The position numbers were made by a program, and so were the translations under genes. From assembly GCA_008921705.1 (NCBI GenBank), contig VFFE01007649.1:526674-590673 (forward strand): 64,000 nucleotides of DNA, in the 5' to 3' direction. Source of the DNA: Burhinus oedicnemus. Its lineage: Eukaryota; Chordata; Aves; Charadriiformes; Burhinidae. The number at the start of each line of letters is the position of its first letter. Position 1 is the stretch's first letter. Positions 59,901 through 64,000 of the stretch are shown in pieces. Under the pieces are notes generated by a model. It saw nothing but the letters and a program-made list of their open reading frames with translations. It was not told where the DNA came from and ran no database searches.

Positions 59901-60325
59901 AGTTTGTTGCCATAGTTTTGACACATTTCTCATTTCCAAGAAATATATGTATAATCATATCACTGAAGTGCATTGTCAAATTTTAGCACGTTGACATTAT
60001 AGCCAAGATATTGAACAAAACTAATTTTGTCTTTCTCAATTTTTAAGATCCGGATTTTAAGGACCTTGGTGTTTTGAAACCGTTGCCAGGTTGGTATGTT
60101 GGGGTTTTTTTTAAACTTCGAGGCCTTTGCACTCTGCTGTAGAAAATATTTTTGTTTGCTGTTCAGGTTTCATTTTTTCTGGTATTTTGTTATTCAGTTT
60201 GTGAGTTTGAGATGGGAGGACCTGAAGGAATTGTGGAGTCTGTACAAATTGTCAAAGAAGGAAAAGCTTCTGAAACTGAAGCAGTAGACTGTAAATGGTA
60301 CATCCGAGCACCACCCCGATCCAAG
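20961..60325 (+). CDS. NETO1: Neuropilin and tolloid-like 1, 5' part (six coding exons, gene continues past window)
   Basis: Single-pass membrane protein that, in mammals, is an auxiliary subunit of kainate receptors and associates with NMDA receptors at synapses. Joining 20961-20988, 24545-24598, 26199-26336, 34805-35053, 60048-60089 and 60198-60325 gives 639 nt, 213 codons, without a stop; all internal borders are AG/GT. The product matches human NETO1 as I know it, residue for residue in length: signal peptide (about 1-22), CUB1 (C41 to about 155), linker and the first ~40 residues of CUB2 (from C172). CUB1 shows C41/C68 and C96/C118, the expected disulfide pairs, an extra C79, and E91, D99, D140 at the usual calcium-ligand places. 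N153 is in an N-F-T sequon. The rest of CUB2, the LDLa module, transmembrane segment and cytoplasmic tail (family length about 533 aa) lie to the right. NETO2 is the alternative, but the linker sequence DFKDLG..KPLP and the signal peptide point to NETO1. Confidence 0.97.
20989..24544 (+). other. NETO1: NETO1 intron 1
   Basis: 3,556 bp from GTGAGTATCT to CTCTTTCAG. The first 600 bp continue the CpG-rich block. From about 21780 to 22010 is an AT-rich stretch with several homeodomain- and TGACAG-type words that may be regulatory. No repeat element or further coding exon was recognised. Confidence 0.9.
24545..24598 (+). CDS. NETO1: NETO1 coding exon 2 (hydrophobic core of signal peptide)
   Basis: 54 nt, phase 1-1. 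It follows the acceptor TTTCTCTTTCAG and ends before GTATGTAA. It encodes residues 10-27, [18 protein letters not shown], the hydrophobic core and probable cleavage zone of the signal peptide. Because it is a multiple of three, skipping it would keep frame but remove most of the signal peptide. Confidence 0.95.
24599..26198 (+). other. NETO1: NETO1 intron 2
   Basis: 1,600 bp, GTATGT to TTTCACAG. No repeat element, RNA gene or additional exon was recognised. Confidence 0.9.
26199..26336 (+). CDS. NETO1: NETO1 coding exon 3 (N-terminal part of CUB1)
   Basis: 138 nt, phase 1-1, after acceptor TTTCACAG. It encodes residues 28-73, including V-Q-C-G-T-W-T at the start of CUB1 (C41), the [10 protein letters not shown] strand typical of CUB domains and C68. 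The donor is GAAG|GTGACC, with a non-consensus C at +5, so this is a comparatively weak 5' splice site in front of an 8.5 kb intron. Confidence 0.97.
27348..27370. repeat. 23-bp palindrome in intron 3
   Basis: AGCTAATTCAA at 27348-27358 and TTGAATTAGCT at 27360-27370 are perfect inverted arms around a single A. Confidence 0.9.
31209..31258. repeat. Two adjacent perfect hairpins in intron 3
   Basis: TTTAGCTTGC (31209-31218) pairs with GCAAGCTAAA (31224-31233) across a 5-nt loop. The next base starts CTCTGGCT (31234-31241), pairing with AGCCAGAG (31251-31258) across 9 nt. In RNA these would be two stacked stem-loops. Confidence 0.88.
34805..35053 (+). CDS. NETO1: NETO1 coding exon 4 (main part of CUB1)
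   Basis: 249 nt, phase 1-1, acceptor TCTCTAG, donor GTGAGTAC. It encodes residues 74-156. Visible are C79, the predicted calcium ligands E91, D99 ([11 protein letters not shown]) and D140 (F-F-A-D-G-E-L-E-S), C96 and C118, and the N-F-T glycosylation sequon at 153. Residue 75 is S where I recall A in human. The match over the exon is otherwise nearly complete. Confidence 0.98.
36784..36867 (+). mobile_element. CR1 3'-end fragment
   Basis: Contains GGTTGGAACTAGATGATC, AAGGTCCCTTCCAACCTAAA and the tail CATTCTATGATTCTAT on the + strand. Only about 85 bp remain of the element. Confidence 0.9.
39512..40716 (-). mobile_element. CR1 LINE, about 1.2 kb, RT core with intact F-A-D-D motif
   Basis: Tail at 39512 (CTTAGAATAGTTTGGGTTGG), coding on the minus strand. 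A continuous frame of 224 codons (40111-40785, of which about 200 are CR1) holds the RT core: [27 protein letters not shown] and F-A-D-D-T-K-L. The catalytic residues are present, but the element is truncated within the RT domain at about 40716 and frame-broken downstream (continuing in another frame at 39883-40110), so it cannot be active. It is less decayed than the 10080 copy. Confidence 0.94.
44318..44415. repeat. Degenerate tandem repeat, unit 37-40 bp, about 2.5 copies
   Basis: Units begin at 44318 (CATGGGGTAGAGAAATAC), 44355 (CATGTGGGGATAGAGAGATAC) and 44395 (CACGTGAGGAACAGAAATAC), and each of the first two ends in CATAGTC(C/T)TTTC. Confidence 0.85.
50012..50450 (+). mobile_element. 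CR1 LINE 3' part, about 440 bp
   Basis: The + strand encodes the CR1 ORF2 C-terminus in one 108-codon frame (50025-50351): [13 protein letters not shown], then [16 protein letters not shown] and H-W-N-R-L-P. It ends with the usual 3' UTR and an ATTCTATGATTCTATGATT tail. The preserved frame suggests a fairly young, strongly 5'-truncated insertion. Confidence 0.93.
55959..57040 (-). mobile_element. CR1 LINE of a second subfamily, about 1.1 kb
   Basis: Tail at 55959 (GGAATCACAGGATCACAAAATGG), coding on the minus strand. A 126-codon frame (56570-56950) carries N-I-F-I-N-D-L-D and F-T-D-D-T-K-L, where the family motif is F-A-D-D. Another frame at 56137-56346 carries L-F-S-L-E-K-S. Wording of the 3' UTR differs from the copies at 10080, 39512, 50012 and 61845, so a different CR1 subfamily is likely. 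The 5' limit (about 57040) is approximate. Confidence 0.9.
57818..57882. repeat. 35-bp tandem duplication in intron 4
   Basis: A 30-bp string starting ATAATACCTTATTTACAG occurs at 57818-57847 and again, without a mismatch, at 57853-57882, separated by CTCTG. The unit is 35 bp. Confidence 0.93.
60048..60089 (+). CDS. NETO1: NETO1 coding exon 5 (42-nt linker exon between CUB1 and CUB2)
   Basis: Only 42 nt, phase 1-1, encoding residues 157-170, [14 protein letters not shown]. The acceptor is TTTTTAAG and the donor CCAG|GTTGGT; both are off-consensus. It sits 25 kb from exon 4 and 108 bp from exon 6. Skipping would join P156 to residue 171 in frame and shorten the inter-CUB linker by 14 residues. 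Confidence 0.95.
60090..60197 (+). other. NETO1: NETO1 intron 5 (108 bp)
   Basis: A 108-bp intron, GTTGGT to TTATTCAG, with a T-rich 3' half. It is close to the lower size range for vertebrate introns and more than 200 times shorter than its upstream neighbour. Confidence 0.93.
60198..60325 (+). CDS. NETO1: NETO1 coding exon 6 (start of CUB2)
   Basis: 128 nt, entering in phase 1 and leaving in phase 0, so it breaks the phase 1-1 pattern of exons 2-5. The acceptor is TTATTCAG and the donor AAG|GTCAGT. It encodes residues 171-213: V-C-E-F-E-M-G-G at the start of CUB2 (C172), C202 and [10 protein letters not shown]. Residue 171 is V where I recall A in human. The next exon, encoding the rest of CUB2, is not in the window. 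Confidence 0.97.
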
Positions 60326-61844
60326 GTCAGTCCTTCATCCAGTTGCTGATTTGCCATTTAATTTAAGAAATTGACTTTTCTAATATGTTGTGCATTTCTT
60401 AGTACAGTCAGATCTTATTTAATAACTTTACAGCTTGAACTTGTAAACTATTTTTTTCCTTCTGCCACAAAAGGGTAATTTGTCACCTGAGCCAAAATAA
60501 CCTTTTTTCTCTATAAATAATGATGTGAGCAGCGTTAATGTGCTTTTTGTACCATAAGTAATTTTCTTAAATTAATCTTTAATTTTGCTCATATTTTTAA
60601 AGAATCAATGTGTTTTCTTAAGTGGGAGGTAACCTTATCACTTTAATTTTCAATGTATTTCAAATACCTAATATAGACTACTAAGGGAATATTGCTGGCT
60701 CCCTAAGGTCATCATTGTTTCTCATCTGGGAGCTCTGAAAATGGAACCAAGGTAAAGTCACATTCCTCTGTATGAGACCTTTAGTTCCTTTGGTTTAGAG
60801 CCACAGACAAAAGGAGATAGTGTTCTCATTTCTTTCCCACCACAGTTAGCAATCCATGCGTTTATAACAAACAAAAGAGGGCTACAGTGAATTTAACAAT
60901 CTTTTCTTGTATTCTGTTTGACTTCCTTTCTTATCCATGGCTTATCAGTTATTATATGGATTAATTGTTGCTGGCTACACTACCATTTCTCCTCTCTTTG
61001 CAACTGGAACAGCTTTGTGCCTACCACCTACTTTCATTCACTGTGTTAAAGACAACTCCAGATTGTATTTTTTTCTAGCTCTCTTTTATTGGACAGGAAA
61101 GGTTTTACAAGGTAAAATTTATATATCCACTAATCTCTGCCATCTTTAAACAGATAAGGTTTTTTTGTAAATCTCAGAGCAGACTGTACTGAATATATCT
61201 AATTGTCCCAGTATTTGGTATTGAATAAACAGGGGTAAGGGTTTCCAGAAGAGAAAAAGTCATTAGTATCAGCATTTTTCTATTATGAAAGTTTAGGAGA
61301 GGAGTTGAATAGTTGGCTCAAACAGACCACAGATAAAGTATTTCCATTAATCTCTTTTTTTTTTTTTTTTTTAACTTTTTGATAAATTCAGTATTCATAG
61401 AGGTTTTCAATTAAGTAGATGAGCTTCCCACTTTGCTACAGTAAGTAGCTATAGATGTAAAAAGACTGGACTGATGAATGATTATTGCATATGTTATATA
61501 CTTAGGTATTAGTAGAAAGAAAACAGGTAAACACAACATTAGAATTGTGCTTATTAGAATCAGCACAACTAAATAAGCCAATAAAATTGTCCTGTAGTCT
61601 TAATTTCATTTTATGCTTGGTTGGTAGATAATGTCATTCTGATAATCTCACCTGATCTAACTCTAAAGTTCTATATGACTCAAAGTCTTGCTAGAAATCC
61701 ATATTTATTTACCTGTAGGATTTATTCACGCTTCAATCCTGATGTAAAAATACAAATTGTGTAGCTACATAACCATAAACACAGTGTGTAACTGAAGAAT
61801 GCCACGCTACCACCGTTAATAGAAGATTAAAGATAGTTTGGTTC

Positions 61845-63163
61845 TTCATGAACTTCTATACCTGCATGCACTCACGCAGCATGTGAAGGACAACCAGGGG
61901 ATCAGGCCCAGCCAGCATGGGTTCATGAAAGGCAGGTCCTGCTTGACCAACCTGATCTCCTTTTACGACCAGGTGACCCACCTAGTGGATGAAGGAAAGG
62001 CTTTGGGTGTTGTCCACCTGGAGTTTAGCAAGGCCTTTGACACAGTGTCCCACAGCATTCTGCTAGAGAAACTGGCAGCCCGGGGCTTAGACAGGTGTAC
62101 TCTTTGCTGGATTAAAAACTGGCTGGATGGCTGAGCCCAGAGAGTTGTGGTGAATGGTGTTAAATCCACCTGGTGGCAGGTCTCAAGCGGTGTTCCTCAG
62201 GGCTCAGTTTTGGGGCCAGCCTTGTTTAATATCTTTATTGATGATCTGGACGAGGGGATTGAGTGCACTCTCAGTCAGTTTGCAGATGACACCAAATTAA
62301 ACGGCAGTGTTGATCTGCTTGAGGGTAGGAAGGCTCTGCAGAGAGGTCTGGACAGGCTGGATCGATGGGCTGAAGCCAACTGCATGAGGTTTAACAAGGC
62401 CAAGTGCCGGGTCCTGCGCTTGGGTCACAACAGCCCCAGGCAACACTGCAGGCTTGGGGAGGAGTGGCTGGAAAGCTGCCGGGCAGAAAAGGATCTGGGG
62501 GTCCTGGTGGACAGCCGGATGAACATGAGCCAGCAGTGTGCCCAGCTAGCCAAGGCGGCCAAGGGCATCTTGGCCTGTATCAAGAATAGGGAGGCCAGCA
62601 GGAGTAGGGAAGTGATTGTGCCCCTGCACTCAGTGCTGGTGAGGCCGCAGCTTGAGTACTGCGTTCAGTTTTAGGCGCCAGAGTCTAGGAGGGACATTGA
62701 GGTGCTGGAGGGTGTCCAGAGCAGGGCAACAAAGCTGGTGAGGGGTCTGGAGAACATGTCTTCTGAGGAGCGGCTGAAGGAATTAGGATTGTTTAGTCTG
62801 GAGAAGAGAAGGCTGAGGGGAGACCTTATTGGTCTCTACAACTACCTGAAAGGAGGTTGTAGTGAGATGGCAGCTGATCTCCCAAGTAACCAGTGATAGG
62901 ACAAGAGGAAATGGGTTCAAGTTGCACCAGGGGAGGTTTAGGCTGGACATTAGGAAAAAAATTTTCACTGAAGGAGTTATCAAACATTGGAAGAGGCTGC
63001 CAGGGAGGTGGTTGAGTCCCCATCCCCAGATGTGTTTAAAAGTCGTGTAGATGTGGTGCTTAGGGACATGGTTTAGTGGCGGACCAGGTAGAGTAGGGTC
63101 AATGGTTGGACTAGATGATCTTAAAGGTCTTTTCCAACCTAAACGATTCTATGATTCTATGAT
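61845..63163 (+). mobile_element. CR1 LINE, about 1.3 kb, RT frame broken by two point stops
   Basis: Starts near the residues V-K-D-N-Q-G, enters the RT domain ([28 protein letters not shown]) and ends with a 3' UTR and ATTCTATGATTCTATGATT tail. One frame runs from 61838 to 62896, interrupted only by TGA at 62132-62134 and TAG at 62672-62674. A frameshift near 62870-62896 moves the C-terminal block (R-T-R-G-N-G-F-K-L) into another frame. The 5' end is truncated; no endonuclease domain belongs to this copy. Confidence 0.94.
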
Positions 63164-63299
63164 TTATTTGTGTTGCAATTCAAAAAGTGTATACTAGCTA
63201 AAGAGCATCTGGAAGGGAGAGCAATGAGACAGTTCTAGAAAACCTGAGGAAAAACTGGAAGTTATTTAATATCATCTAGGATATTTTGTGAAGGGGCAT

Positions 63300-64000
63300 A
63301 ATACCAGATAATAAAAGGCTTTTACAGTGACAAAGGTTGCAGGGCCATGATCTCACTGCAATAACTGAGACATGGTGGGATAGATCACACGACTGGAATG
63401 CTGTCATGGATGGCTATGTCCTCTTTAGGAAAGATAGGCCAGCAAGGCAAGGTGGTGGAGTTGCTCTTTATGTAAGAGAGCAACTGGAATGTATTGAGCT
63501 CTCCCTGGGGGCGGATGAAGAGACAGTTGAGAGCTTGTGGGTAGGGATTAAGGGGCAGGCTAACATGAGAGACACTGTTGTGGGGGTTTATTACAGGCCA
63601 CCTGATCAGGATGCAGAACTTGATGAGGCCTTCTACAGGCACCTGAGAGTCACCTCACAATCCCAGGCCTTGGTTCTCATGGGAGACTTCAATCACCCTG
63701 ATGTCTGTTGGGAAGGCTACACAGCTGGGCATGTACAGTCCAGGAGGTTCCTCCAGTGTATTGAGGATAACTTTTTGACTCAGGTGGTTGAGGAGTCAAC
63801 AAGGAGAGGTGTACTACTGGACCTAGTACTGACCAACAAAGGGGGACTGGTGGAGGACATTAAGGTTGGGGGCAGCCTCAGCTGTAGTGATCATGAGAAG
63901 ACAGAGTTCAGGATTATGAGTAGTAGGCATAAAACAACAAGCAGGGTTGCAACCTTGGACTTCAGGAGGCTAACTTTGATCTCTTCAAGAAACTGCTTGG
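63300..64000 (+). mobile_element. CR1 LINE endonuclease domain, open to window end
   Basis: A + strand frame is open from 63331 to 64000 (223 codons) and has no stop at the right edge. It encodes the AP-type endonuclease of CR1 ORF2: I-T-E-T-W-W (63361-63378), G-G-G-V-A-L-Y-V, V-V-G-V-Y-Y-R-P-P, G-D-F-N-H-P-D (about 63682-63702), L-D-L-V-L-T-N and S-D-H (about 63886-63894). The metal- and phosphate-binding E, D, N, D and H positions are all present. Upstream, 63164-63300 is degraded or unrelated. The RT part, if it exists, lies beyond the window. Confidence 0.93.

Larger units (their letters stand above)
35054..60047 (+). other. NETO1: NETO1 intron 4
   Basis: 24,994 bp between the exon that completes CUB1 and the 42-nt linker exon. 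It holds a CR1 tail (36784-36867) and CR1 copies at 39512-40716, 50012-50450 and 55959-57040, plus two local tandem duplications. The stretches between these are AT-rich and show only short chance ORFs. Confidence 0.9.
60326..64000 (+). other. NETO1: NETO1 intron 6, 5' part
   Basis: Begins GTCAGTCC and runs past the window end (at least 3,675 bp). 60326-61840 is unannotated AT-rich sequence with a T run (about 61355-61372). The remainder is occupied by two + strand CR1 copies. Confidence 0.85.

Noticed and set aside
62147..62674. 175-codon + strand frame as a gene in intron 6
   Set aside because: CR1 ORF2 fragment bounded by point stops.
1..64000. tRNA, rRNA, CRISPR array or operon-type gene clusters
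   Set aside because: None seen. The window is vertebrate nuclear DNA with one large, intron-rich gene.

Overview
The window looks like nuclear DNA of a bird. Coding exons are short and widely spaced, introns have GT...AG borders, and the interspersed repeats are mostly CR1 LINEs. Several CR1 copies end in the avian octamer-type tail (ATTCTATG repeats). A solo LTR at 8721-9319 resembles, from memory, an LTR family common in Neoaves, so a neoavian bird is likelier than a fowl; the species cannot be named. One protein-coding gene is present, on the + strand: the 5' third of NETO1 (neuropilin and tolloid-like 1), a synaptic auxiliary subunit of glutamate receptors.

Layout. 1-18.7 kb is upstream intergenic DNA without a convincing gene. 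It carries a very old CR1-L-like LINE (about 1790-2945, minus), another old CR1 3' end (about 4225-4468), a solo LTR, a 1.07 kb CR1 (10080-11145, minus), a 309-bp hAT-type non-autonomous transposon with an 8-bp target duplication (14144-14452) and a CR1 tail fragment (16189-16298). 18.74-21.58 kb is a GC- and CpG-rich promoter region with a 50-bp assembly gap (20372-20421), CCG repeats and short upstream ORFs. NETO1 coding exons are 20961-20988, 24545-24598, 26199-26336, 34805-35053, 60048-60089 and 60198-60325. They encode residues 1-213: signal peptide, complete CUB1, linker and the start of CUB2. The rest of the gene lies beyond the right edge.

Introns are 3,556, 1,600, 8,468, 24,994 and 108 bp, and the sixth runs off the window. 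Intron 4 holds three CR1 copies plus one CR1 tail. Intron 6 holds two same-strand CR1s back to back; the second has an endonuclease reading frame still open at the window end. Exons 2-5 are all phase 1-1 and multiples of three, so each can be skipped without changing frame.

No bacterial-type system, CRISPR array, rRNA or tRNA was seen. The most interesting signals are a 78-codon upstream ORF that overlaps the NETO1 start out of frame across three exons, the tiny 42-nt linker exon beside a 108-bp intron, the preserved CR1 endonuclease, and several perfect inverted repeats in non-coding DNA. No previously undescribed system could be supported.
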